Shown in pieces: positions 24,283-31,569 of a DNA stretch of 31,569 nucleotides. The notes under the pieces were generated by a model, which was not told where the DNA came from, did not search any database, and saw nothing but the letters and a program-made list of their open reading frames with translations. Both the position numbers and the translations under genes were made by a program. The first letter of the stretch is position 1. Every line of letters starts with the position of its first letter. The stretch comes from JAHRVQ01 sp964548025 (GTDB taxonomy: Bacteria > Pseudomonadota > Gammaproteobacteria > Pseudomonadales > Azotimanducaceae): assembly GCA_964548025.1 (NCBI GenBank), contig CAZJRI010000050.1:1-31569 (forward strand). Reading direction: 5' to 3'.

Positions 24283-27200
24283 TTAACTGCCCGCGGCCTG
24301 AAGGTCTACCCGAGTTGGTCGGTGCCTTAAGCTGAATGCGAAGGCATTCAGTTTTCGTTCGTCAATCGGTGAGCCATCCAGATAGAGGTGCATCATGGGG
24401 ATGTCGGTCTGATGCCTCAGGAATCCTTCCGACAACTGCCCATGATCGCATCCCCAGGCGTTGACCACTGCTACGCCATCGACATAGCCTTCTTCAAAAT
24501 AGTAACCGATACTGCCAAGTGTCTTGCGCACTGCACCAACCGGGTACTTTGTAAGTACTCGTTCTGAATGCTCGAGTATCGGTTTCATATCCCCCGTCGG
24601 CAGCCAGGGATGAAGCTTCTGAACCGCGCCGTAAAACTCATGCCTCATCCTGGCCATATTCATCCTGATCAGTTTGTTTGGAACGTACGCCTTCGGGAAT
24701 CCGAAGAGATCAACGATTCTGTCTGTAGCGATATATTCCATCATGGCATTCATTGATTCGACGATGACATGCAGTCCGCGTTGATTGAGTCTCATCACAA
24801 TATGATCGTTCAGAGATCTGTCCAGATTGGTATAGAAGTCACCACTCAACAACACTGTTCGTCGGTTGGGATCCGGTTTGGCCTTTCGACCGATCTCCGC
24901 AAAGTCTTCACTTGAGCGAATGGAAATTGATTTAAGCTTCTTGATCAGCTCTTTTCCGTCTAGTTCACCATCTGGCTTCCTGGGTGGATTCCCCACAAGA
25001 TGTTCAGCTTCGTCGCAGTACTTGTCGTAGAGCGCATCAGATTCACCTTCATTCAATTCCAGGGGTCTGTGATATCCAACCATCTGGTTGAGCAGATCCC
25101 AGTTTAGCGTCGCGGCCCAGTGTTCCTTGAATCGACTCATGGCGGTTGCAATACTTGTCGGTTCACCCCTGATATTGTTCATTGTGACCTGATCGAGACC
25201 GTTGCTCTCGATACTGATCTGATCCTTGATTGAAAAGAGGCATAGGCGGCACATACCTTCGCCCGCACCTGCGGTCATTAAAATGGTTTTCTTGTTTGAA
25301 GGATTTGCTTCAAGTTTCTTGCGGAATGTACCCCAGATATTCTGATAAACAAGACATTCCTTGCCGGAGCAGTCCTTCCTGCCGAGGGGCAGGGCATCTG
25401 GTTCGGTTGGACCGGTAGCGATAACTTCGTAGCCCTGAGCTCGCATTCGTTGCGCACCGAGGTTTGTATATCGATCTCCCATCGGCGCCATCATCAGGCG
25501 TGCTTCTTTTTTAACTTCTTCTGCTGGTACGGCCGGCAAAGGATGCAAGTAGCTGATCAATCTCTCTGGTGCCGGGTCCGGCTTTCCATCATGCTGGCGA
25601 ACCGTATGCAGGAATGCCTGCACACGAGTGACATATCCGGCGGTACCACCGTGGCCATCACTTTCCAACGTCGTATATGGATAGCCTTCCATCAATTTTG
25701 TAAAGATCTGTTCTGAAAATGAATTCGGTCCGCAGCCGAATGATGAAATCAGCATTGGATAAACATCACCCATTTCACGAGCAGCTAAACCCATGCGCAT
25801 CTCTCTTTTAAGCTCAGCCCAGTGAATTCTTGGAATCGGATCAATATGATCAGGTACGGGGAAGCAGTCCATCGGCATGGTCAATACGCCATTGATTCGA
25901 AGCAGTCTCGGAATACCGGCGTTTATGATCTTGTCGTGGATTACGTGCAAAGATCCGCTGACAACAACGACAGGGAGTTTGTTTTCGCGGCCATAGTCAA
26001 TTGTCCGCTGGCCGATCTCGGCAAGTCCCTGCTCGTATGCTTCCTGTGCTTCTGCTGCTTTTCGCATCGCTGATTTTATCTTGTGACGGGCTCCTCCTAA
26101 TTGTTTCGTTAGTCTGTATACCTGCCTTAAGAGGGTAAAACTGTCCATTCCAGCGGCAAGCGACAGTGTCGGGTGAATGACCTCGATTGCTCTGCCCCTT
26201 GCGTTCAATGATTCCTTGATCATTTCCGGTGCACCCTGTTCCATGACACAGGTAACGCCTGAGCATCCATCTCTGTCACCCAGGGTCAGTATCTTGGGAT
26301 ATAAAACTGTGCCTACATCATCATCAAGCACGCCATGAGCTATCTTTACGGGCGCACAGGCGTCGTAGGTATAGCAGAGTCCTTCACCTTGAGAGAGTGA
26401 ATTGGCTGTGCTGGTGAGTGGCGCAACACCAAACCCAAGCTCTTTGACCAATGTAACCAGCCAGGGTGCCACGCCAACACAGGCGCCAACCACGGGTACG
26501 CCAACTATTTTCTTGCCTTCGGTATTTTTAAGAAACGGTGCCAGCAGTTTTTCTCTCTCGTCAAAAGCGCTGGGCGCTTCAATTGGCAGCTTGGGAGCCG
26601 CCGTGGTAGAAATCTCATATTTGGGGCAGGCGCCACCGGCGTAAACGGTATGCTCTTTACCGTCAACTTCTACGATGGTTTTCTCGATACTGCATAATGT
26701 TGCACAACGTTTGTCCCGGCATTGAAAATCACTCGTGCTCACGATCCTGGCAGTGTTTATAGCCGCCAGATCAAAGCTGCGGGATTGCAGCAGTTCTTCT
26801 GATCCGAACTCTTCGATGGCGACAAGACCAACCCCCCAGGCGCCCATTGCTCCTGGATTCGGTGGGACGAATACTTCCCTGCCGGTAACCGAGGCGAGGG
26901 TCCATGCCAGGGCAGGTCCGGTTGCGGGCTTGCCCTGAAAGAATATTCTTTCTCCGAATGCCCGCTGACCCATAACACGGTTGATGTAGTTGTTAATCAC
27001 CGCATATTGAAAACCACCAAATAACTCTTCCTTGCTGAAGCCTTCGTTACTGGCTTCGGCTGCCGCCTCGGCGACAAAAACCGTGCACATCTGACCCAGC
27101 TCCGGTGGTGCAACAGACCGTTCTGCCAGTTGCGTAAAATCTTCGACCTTATCGACACCGAAGAAGACACCCTGCTCTTCAAGAAATGAACCTGTCCCTG

Positions 27201-28602
27201 CGCTACAGGCCATATTCATATCACTTTCAACAATCTGACCGCCAACAATCTGGATGAACTTGGCATCCTGTCCACCGATCTCGACTACCGAGAGACTCTT
27301 GCCGTTGTTCGAATCGCAACGAATGGCAGCCGTACCGTGGGCGACTATTTCATTTTGTACCAGGATCAGCGAAGCGAGTTCCGGATAAGCAGCCCGCATC
27401 ACGGTTGCGGCAGCTTCCCGGCCGGAACCAGTCAGCGCGACTGCCCTGACATCCGGTTTGATTTTTGAGAGAAGAGTCGTAATCAACCGGGTGCTTGCAC
27501 CGACCGGATTGCCCTGGGTCTTATCGTATAAATCCATCACGATTTCGCCGGTTTCGATGCTGGTGAGTACCGCCTTCGCACCTGTTGAGCCGATATCAAG
27601 TGCAAGCACGGTGGGCTTGAGTTCCGCGCCTTCAGGTACAGGTAGCTCTGGTAGCCTCGTTACGTTGTCCTTGAAATCAGACGAACCTTCCAGTTTGCGA
27701 AATCGACTCTTCTTTGACTGGATTATTTCATCCGGATCGAGCGGCAGTGCGTCGCCCATGCTCGAAAGGAACTGTTGCCCGGCGAGTATTCCGGCTCCCA
27801 TGGCTTCAAATACTTCAGCGTTGTCGGGGATCGAAACCTCATGATTACAATGTTCTGCGATTGCGCTGACCAGAGAGGTATTCCTGCTGCAACCACCTAT
27901 CATCAGCAGTGAACCATCCAGCTCGACTCTCTTAACCAGCGCTGATACGTAGTGTCCAATGGAACCGAAATACCCCTTAAACAAAGAGTCAGCGGGTTTA
28001 CCCTGGTTTCCGAAGTGAGTCATCTCGCTTTTGGCAAATACCGAACACCTTGCCGTAATCGCGATGGCATCGTCAGCAGACTGGGCCAGATTGTCGGCTT
28101 CTTCTATAGACAAGCCAAACCTGCCAGCAATTTTCACCATGGTTTCGCCGGTACCCGAGGAGCATTTGTCGTTTTCAAGGTATTGCATCCGGCCATCGAC
28201 ATTTCGTGAAAGCACTTTGTATCCCCTCGCGCCAACACTGACCAATGCCACCGGACCTTCGATCTCGCTTGAATGTGTCAGTGCTGTTCTAAGACACGCG
28301 TCTTCGGGTAAGCCGGAGATAACCGGGTTGATGAGTTCTTCTGCATGAAGACCTGTAGCGCCAAGTGTTTTGCAGCGATGGATATCCATCCTGGAATACC
28401 ATTCCCTGAAGGCATCCATGGGCTTGCCGTCATGTACGACAACTTCGCTATGCAATACACGAAACTGTTCGGATGAGCCGTCAGATTCCAGTTCCCCAAC
28501 CACGAACTTGGCTGCGGATTTACCTAAATCACATCCTGCAACGAGTGAACCCTTTGCTTCCAGATGATCGGTCTGTATGTCTTCCAAAGGGTTTTTGTTC
28601 AT
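24283..28602 (-). CDS. Giant acyl-CoA dehydratase activase-type protein (two BadF/HgdC ATPase modules plus DUF2229/HgdB-like region)
   Basis: Activases of this family use ATP to send one electron at very low potential to an oxygen-sensitive 2-hydroxyacyl-CoA dehydratase or benzoyl-CoA reductase. The 1439-residue product has two ASKHA modules. The first runs about 16-295 (GCDLGKSAAKFV). The second runs about 325-590 (ALDIGSTGAKAVL, VEIGGQDAKFIQ). Each carries the cluster cysteine pair of HgdC: C147 (KCSSGTG) and C186 (ARCSVFA), then C466 (ACSAGTGSF) and C506 (QMCTVF). Residues from about 640 on match the activase-related/DUF2229 and HgdB-like region, with many cysteines (CRDKRC, DGCSGVTC, GCGPNSF, MCRLC). 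ATG 28602 is used; TTG 28626 with AAGG upstream is an alternative. No dehydratase subunit gene is adjacent. Confidence 0.9.
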   Translation of the reverse strand: MNKNPLEDIQTDHLEAKGSLVAGCDLGKSAAKFVVGELESDGSSEQFRVLHSEVVVHDGKPMDAFREWYSRMDIHRCKTLGATGLHAEELINPVISGLPEDACLRTALTHSSEIEGPVALVSVGARGYKVLSRNVDGRMQYLENDKCSSGTGETMVKIAGRFGLSIEEADNLAQSADDAIAITARCSVFAKSEMTHFGNQGKPADSLFKGYFGSIGHYVSALVKRVELDGSLLMIGGCSRNTSLVSAIAEHCNHEVSIPDNAEVFEAMGAGILAGQQFLSSMGDALPLDPDEIIQSKKSRFRKLEGSSDFKDNVTRLPELPVPEGAELKPTVLALDIGSTGAKAVLTSIETGEIVMDLYDKTQGNPVGASTRLITTLLSKIKPDVRAVALTGSGREAAATVMRAAYPELASLILVQNEIVAHGTAAIRCDSNNGKSLSVVEIGGQDAKFIQIVGGQIVESDMNMACSAGTGSFLEEQGVFFGVDKVEDFTQLAERSVAPPELGQMCTVFVAEAAAEASNEGFSKEELFGGFQYAVINNYINRVMGQRAFGERIFFQGKPATGPALAWTLASVTGREVFVPPNPGAMGAWGVGLVAIEEFGSEELLQSRSFDLAAINTARIVSTSDFQCRDKRCATLCSIEKTIVEVDGKEHTVYAGGACPKYEISTTAAPKLPIEAPSAFDEREKLLAPFLKNTEGKKIVGVPVVGACVGVAPWLVTLVKELGFGVAPLTSTANSLSQGEGLCYTYDACAPVKIAHGVLDDDVGTVLYPKILTLGDRDGCSGVTCVMEQGAPEMIKESLNARGRAIEVIHPTLSLAAGMDSFTLLRQVYRLTKQLGGARHKIKSAMRKAAEAQEAYEQGLAEIGQRTIDYGRENKLPVVVVSGSLHVIHDKIINAGIPRLLRINGVLTMPMDCFPVPDHIDPIPRIHWAELKREMRMGLAAREMGDVYPMLISSFGCGPNSFSEQIFTKLMEGYPYTTLESDGHGGTAGYVTRVQAFLHTVRQHDGKPDPAPERLISYLHPLPAVPAEEVKKEARLMMAPMGDRYTNLGAQRMRAQGYEVIATGPTEPDALPLGRKDCSGKECLVYQNIWGTFRKKLEANPSNKKTILMTAGAGEGMCRLCLFSIKDQISIESNGLDQVTMNNIRGEPTSIATAMSRFKEHWAATLNWDLLNQMVGYHRPLELNEGESDALYDKYCDEAEHLVGNPPRKPDGELDGKELIKKLKSISIRSSEDFAEIGRKAKPDPNRRTVLLSGDFYTNLDRSLNDHIVMRLNQRGLHVIVESMNAMMEYIATDRIVDLFGFPKAYVPNKLIRMNMARMRHEFYGAVQKLHPWLPTGDMKPILEHSERVLTKYPVGAVRKTLGSIGYYFEEGYVDGVAVVNAWGCDHGQLSEGFLRHQTDIPMMHLYLDGSPIDERKLNAFAFSLRHRPTRVDLQAAGS

Positions 28603-28768
28603 GGCAGAAGATCCGTGATACAACAACAGACCTTAATAAAACCAATATATCGCGTGAATAGCAACAGCAGGTATCTAGTGGGTTAGTGCGCAATTTCATA
28701 TGGTGCCAGCCCTGCTTGACGCGGATTTAAATTTAATGGGCCTAGAACCTTAACTAAGTGGTCTTTAT

Positions 28769-29740
28769 TCAGATCCCATTCAACCTCTTCACAACAGGTG
28801 AGAATGATTCCATCGCATCTTCTCCAACGGTTATATAGGAAATACCAAATCGTTCACGCCGCCGCTGCAGTTCCTCGCAGACGTCATCAACTGTGCCAAA
28901 GAGTGCGTGAGGGTAAGCGCTCATTTCATCTTCTGTAAATCCATACATTTTTGCGAAGTTACTCAATACCGGTTTGGCGTCGTCCATGACAAACGTAAAG
29001 TAGGCACCAATCTCAATTTCAATCTCATCGAATCGATTCCCGGCACCCTGGCGAATCCAGTTTATTTTCTTTTCTGTCTCCTCAACTGTTGAAGACATCA
29101 CACCGTCGTTACCAAGCATTCCTGATCGATTGTTGAAATTGAGACTGACAATATTTGCTTCACATCCGGCCAGTTTCAAGACCCCTGGCGAACCCCCACC
29201 GACCATGATGGGGGGATGCGGCTTCTGAACAGGTTTTGGCACACCCTGAAATTCCTTCCAGTTTAACGTTTCATTGCTGATAGCCAGTTCCTGATCCAGG
29301 CAATAAGCTTTGGCGCCTGCGATAACATCGGCCAATCGGTCAATTCGCTGTCGAATGGGATCCATCCCGATGCCAAGTGCCGAATATTCTTCCTCGATCC
29401 AGCCAGCGCCCAGTCCCAGTTCAAGACGACCTCCTGAGAGCATGTCGATTGTCATGGCTTCTTTGATCAGTACGGCAGGATTGTGATAATCCACGCAGAA
29501 AACTCTGCAACCGATCTTTATCGTGCTGCTGACAGCCGCTGCATATGCCATAGCCGGAACTGCTGCCAATCCCTGAATTGGATGATTAGTCCGCTCTATT
29601 GCCGGACCCTGGCCGATAATGTGATCGGCAAGATGGAAGGCTGAATACCCGAGCGCTTCTGCCTTCACCACCTTGTCTGTCCAATCAGCCCCGCTGTTTG
29701 CATTGAAAGATTGAACAGCAAATCGAAATGGATGACTCAT
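28769..29740 (-). CDS. LLM-class (luciferase-like) flavin/F420-dependent oxidoreductase
   Basis: The 323-residue product is a single-domain TIM barrel of the luciferase-like family. Seen are FRFAVQSFNANSGADW at the N-terminus, LGYSAFHLADHI, the typical GGRLELGLGAGWIEEEYSALGI, and PHPPIMVGGGSPGVL. This resembles the actinobacterial F420-dependent subgroup known as TIGR03621. Whether this organism makes F420 is not visible; FMN is a likely alternative cofactor. A GGAG box precedes ATG 29740. It is the last gene of a three-gene minus-strand operon with a ThuA-like gene (18 bases upstream) and an SDR gene. The reaction is unknown. Confidence 0.9.
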   Translation of the reverse strand: MSHPFRFAVQSFNANSGADWTDKVVKAEALGYSAFHLADHIIGQGPAIERTNHPIQGLAAVPAMAYAAAVSSTIKIGCRVFCVDYHNPAVLIKEAMTIDMLSGGRLELGLGAGWIEEEYSALGIGMDPIRQRIDRLADVIAGAKAYCLDQELAISNETLNWKEFQGVPKPVQKPHPPIMVGGGSPGVLKLAGCEANIVSLNFNNRSGMLGNDGVMSSTVEETEKKINWIRQGAGNRFDEIEIEIGAYFTFVMDDAKPVLSNFAKMYGFTEDEMSAYPHALFGTVDDVCEELQRRRERFGISYITVGEDAMESFSPVVKRLNGI

Positions 29741-29758
29741 GGTTGCTCCGTCAGAGAT

Positions 29759-30499
29759 TTAGAGCCCGCAGCAGTAGCGAATGCCCCGGCGCAGTAACTC
29801 GTAGTATTCCGGTTTCTCCCAGGAACCCCGTTCGACATTGGGGTAGTATGGGATCATTGGCTGCATATCATAGTGACCACGACAATGACCGAGATTGAGG
29901 TACAGGACCTCACCGCTTCCCAGGCGATTGATGTAGTAGACAGGTCTTGGTTCGTCATCATCCCAGGTCTCTTCAACAAATCCGGCGGCTTTACCTGTGT
30001 ACTCACTATAGAGTAACTGATGGGTATCGCCGTGGATGCGACTCAGATAGAGTTCGTCATCCGTTTCGAATTCACCGATGTCTTTTACCAGTTCATGGTC
30101 CGGATCAGCAACTTTTACTGTGAACAACTGTATAGGGGGGTGCGCAATAAACTGTGTGCCAAGGGTCTCCATCAGAATAGGCGCAGTTTCGGGACTTTCG
30201 ACACCACCTCCCTCAAGAAAATTCAAGATAGAATTGGTGCCATGCAGGGCAAACCATTTGCCACCTCCTTTCACCCAGTCCTGCAATGCCTGCTGTTCTT
30301 CAATCGTTGGCACTACGTTGCAGGTATAGGTTATGAGGACGTTGGACGCGGCTATTGCTTCGATATTGCTGTAGCTATCTGCCACGCTGACTCGAATATT
30401 ATCGTGTTCAGCCAGCAGTTTGAGCAATTCCAGGCGCGCAAAATCGATGTCGTGATACTGACCTGCTGCAACCAGATATAAGGATATGGTGTCAGTCAT
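29759..30499 (-). CDS. ThuA-like domain protein (class I glutamine-amidotransferase fold)
   Basis: The 246-residue protein shows the ThuA-like pattern: hydrophobic strand LYLVAAGQYHD, then VLITYTCNVVPTIEEQQALQ, GGGKWFALHGTNSIL, and later PVYYINRLGSGEVLYLNLGHCRG near the C-terminus. ThuA relatives occur with sugar oxidation genes in other bacteria, but their chemistry is poorly known. It lies between LLM and SDR genes in a tight operon (18 and 62 bases), preceded by AAGGGGA. This suggests a small oxidative pathway for a hydroxylated or cyclic substrate. No signal peptide is present, so it is cytoplasmic. Family call is good, role inferred. Confidence 0.88.
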   Translation of the reverse strand: MTDTISLYLVAAGQYHDIDFARLELLKLLAEHDNIRVSVADSYSNIEAIAASNVLITYTCNVVPTIEEQQALQDWVKGGGKWFALHGTNSILNFLEGGGVESPETAPILMETLGTQFIAHPPIQLFTVKVADPDHELVKDIGEFETDDELYLSRIHGDTHQLLYSEYTGKAAGFVEETWDDDEPRPVYYINRLGSGEVLYLNLGHCRGHYDMQPMIPYYPNVERGSWEKPEYYELLRRGIRYCCGL

Positions 30500-30561
30500 G
30501 GAATCCCCTTCTTATACAACTCATTAGTGCCCGGCTTGAATCAGCCATTTGGTCAACAGCG

Positions 30562-31320
30562 CTAGTATTGAATTCGCTTGGTGATTCCACCGTCAATTAC
30601 GACATTGGTTCCGGTGGTAAATGCCGCCCTTGGGCTTGCCAGCAAAGCGGCCTGGGCTGCGACTTCTTCAGCTGTGCCCATTCGTTTCAAGGGTATGCTA
30701 GCCAGAGTGGAATCATAGAAAGCCGTCATATGTGTTTTGATCGTATCCCATGATCCGCCCTCGATAAATATAGGACCCGGGCTGATGGCATTCACCCGAA
30801 TACCTTTCGGGCCGAGGTCTTGCGATAAGGCACCCGAATAATTCAGCAGGCCCGCTTTCATCGCATTATAGGGACCTGCATTCATAAAATGTTCAAGAGC
30901 CGCAGTTGTTGATATCACTATAACATTTCCGTTCTCAGACTTTTCCAGGTGTGGCAGGCAAGCCTCAACACCGTGCACCGTGGAGAGGATGTTGTAGTCA
31001 AACTGTGATTGCCACCCTTCATCGCCGGGTACGTTGGCACCGGTGACGTTGGAAACGAAGATATCAAGGCCACCCATTTCCTCCGCTACCTCACCGATCC
31101 AGGCTTTGAAATTGTCCCCATCAGCAACATCCAGGCTTTTGCCGGTTGCCTTGACTCCCTTTGCACCCAGGCTCTCAACAGCGGCAGCGACATCTTCCTC
31201 GTTACGGGCACAGATAGCGACATTACAACCCTCGTCGGAAAGTGTTTCTGCGATTGCGCGACCAATACCTTTCGTTGCGCCTGTAATTAGTGCTGTTTGA
31301 CCTGCCAGTTTAAGATCCAT
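30562..31320 (-). CDS. Short-chain dehydrogenase/reductase (SDR)
   Basis: This 252-residue classical SDR has the cofactor motif TGATKGIG at residues 13-20, SNVTG in place of the usual NNAG, catalytic S137, and Y151-x3-K155 (YNAMK). The C-terminus reads NVVIDGG, the usual end-strand motif. It oxidises or reduces a hydroxyl/keto group with NAD(H) or NADP(H). A strong GGAGGAAAA site precedes ATG 31320. It is the first gene of the SDR-ThuA-LLM operon, so the promoter is expected in 31321-31569. Substrate specificity cannot be read from the sequence. Confidence 0.94.
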   Translation of the reverse strand: MDLKLAGQTALITGATKGIGRAIAETLSDEGCNVAICARNEEDVAAAVESLGAKGVKATGKSLDVADGDNFKAWIGEVAEEMGGLDIFVSNVTGANVPGDEGWQSQFDYNILSTVHGVEACLPHLEKSENGNVIVISTTAALEHFMNAGPYNAMKAGLLNYSGALSQDLGPKGIRVNAISPGPIFIEGGSWDTIKTHMTAFYDSTLASIPLKRMGTAEEVAAQAALLASPRAAFTTGTNVVIDGGITKRIQY

Positions 31321-31486
31321 GACGTTTTCCTCCGGGTAGATTTCTTATTCTTGTTATTGAAATGCTGGTGCATCTCGCAGATGGGCAGCCTAATGCAGGA
31401 TAAAAGCGTCAGTCAAGGCTGGCATAGTGATTACTTAATCTAATATTGTTGTTAGCATTGGGTAGATAGGTAGCTTATTTCCAGAG

Positions 31487-31569
31487 CGTGAAGCCTGTGC
31501 TGAGAGCGCCGAAGGAGACTACAGGCTCCTGAGTAAGCGAAGGGAGTCGCCATTGCGACCACAGGCGTG
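31487..31569. repeat. Nested inverted-repeat structure at the right edge
   Basis: GCCTGTG (31493-31499) and CACAGGC (31560-31566) form an outer stem. Inside lie an AGGAG/CTCCT hairpin (about 31513-31530) and a GTCGC-CATT-GCGAC hairpin (31546-31559). ACAGGC also recurs at 31521 and 31561, exactly 40 bases apart. The element is GC-richer than the AT-rich stretch just before it and may continue outside the window. It could be a dispersed intergenic repeat; no transposase is seen. The whole 31321-31486 stretch before it shows no gene. Confidence 0.4.

Noticed and set aside
27458..27844. Plus-strand ORF inside the activase gene
   Set aside because: It is antisense to the conserved second ATPase module; the Ser-rich translation is typical of a shadow frame.
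30020..30481. Long plus-strand ORF opposite the ThuA-like gene
   Set aside because: It is fully antisense to a well-supported family member and its translation has no recognisable domain or sensible composition.
31487..31569. Integron attC-like recombination site
   Set aside because: The hairpins are suggestive, but no GTTRRRY core and no complementary RYYYAAC end were found, and there is no integrase or gene cassette.

Overview
The window looks like a chromosomal segment of an aerobic, metabolically versatile gammaproteobacterium, probably marine. This is inferred from moderate GC (by eye just under 50%), gene families common in marine Gammaproteobacteria (DUF3604, HupE/UreJ_2, GPH transporters, Rieske oxygenases) and the lack of mobile elements. 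No rRNA, tRNA, CRISPR array, transposase or integrase was seen. I cannot name the species from sequence alone.

Left region (1-4208, + strand): the 3' part of a 2-oxoacid/acetoin dehydrogenase operon, in the order E1 beta (partial), an AcoX-like ATP-NAD-kinase-fold protein, E2 acyltransferase and E3 dihydrolipoamide dehydrogenase. AcoX points to acetoin cleavage to acetyl-CoA and acetaldehyde rather than ordinary pyruvate oxidation. The E2 is unusual: it has two peripheral-subunit-binding domains and a linker made by a 15-bp tandem repeat.

Middle left (4209-9354): a small secreted protein with a strong terminator, a SAM methyltransferase, a crotonase-fold protein that lacks both usual catalytic glutamates, and a secreted fibrous protein with eleven gap-free 18-residue repeats.

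Middle (9355-15139): a minus-strand TIR-transmembrane-beta-propeller receptor-like protein with a cluster of ATGACT boxes upstream. A Rieske oxygenase alpha subunit is divergent from a cytochrome b561, and a GPH-family sugar/cation symporter follows.

Middle right (15188-24235, + strand): a prolyl oligopeptidase lipoprotein; a DUF3604 / parvulin-like / HupE-UreJ_2 gene block that looks like one envelope module; an amidohydrolase; and an FAD-dependent oxidoreductase. A 9-bp-stem hairpin separates this strand from the convergent genes.

Right region (24283-31320, minus strand): a very large fused acyl-CoA dehydratase activase-type protein with two ATPase modules, then a compact LLM oxidoreductase / ThuA-like / SDR operon. 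The last 80 bases carry a nested inverted-repeat structure cut by the window edge.

The best candidates for little-described biology are the TIR-TM-propeller protein and its putative operator, the 11 x 18-residue fibre, the double-module activase without a dehydratase next to it, the DUF3604-PPIase-HupE module and the catalytically altered crotonase.
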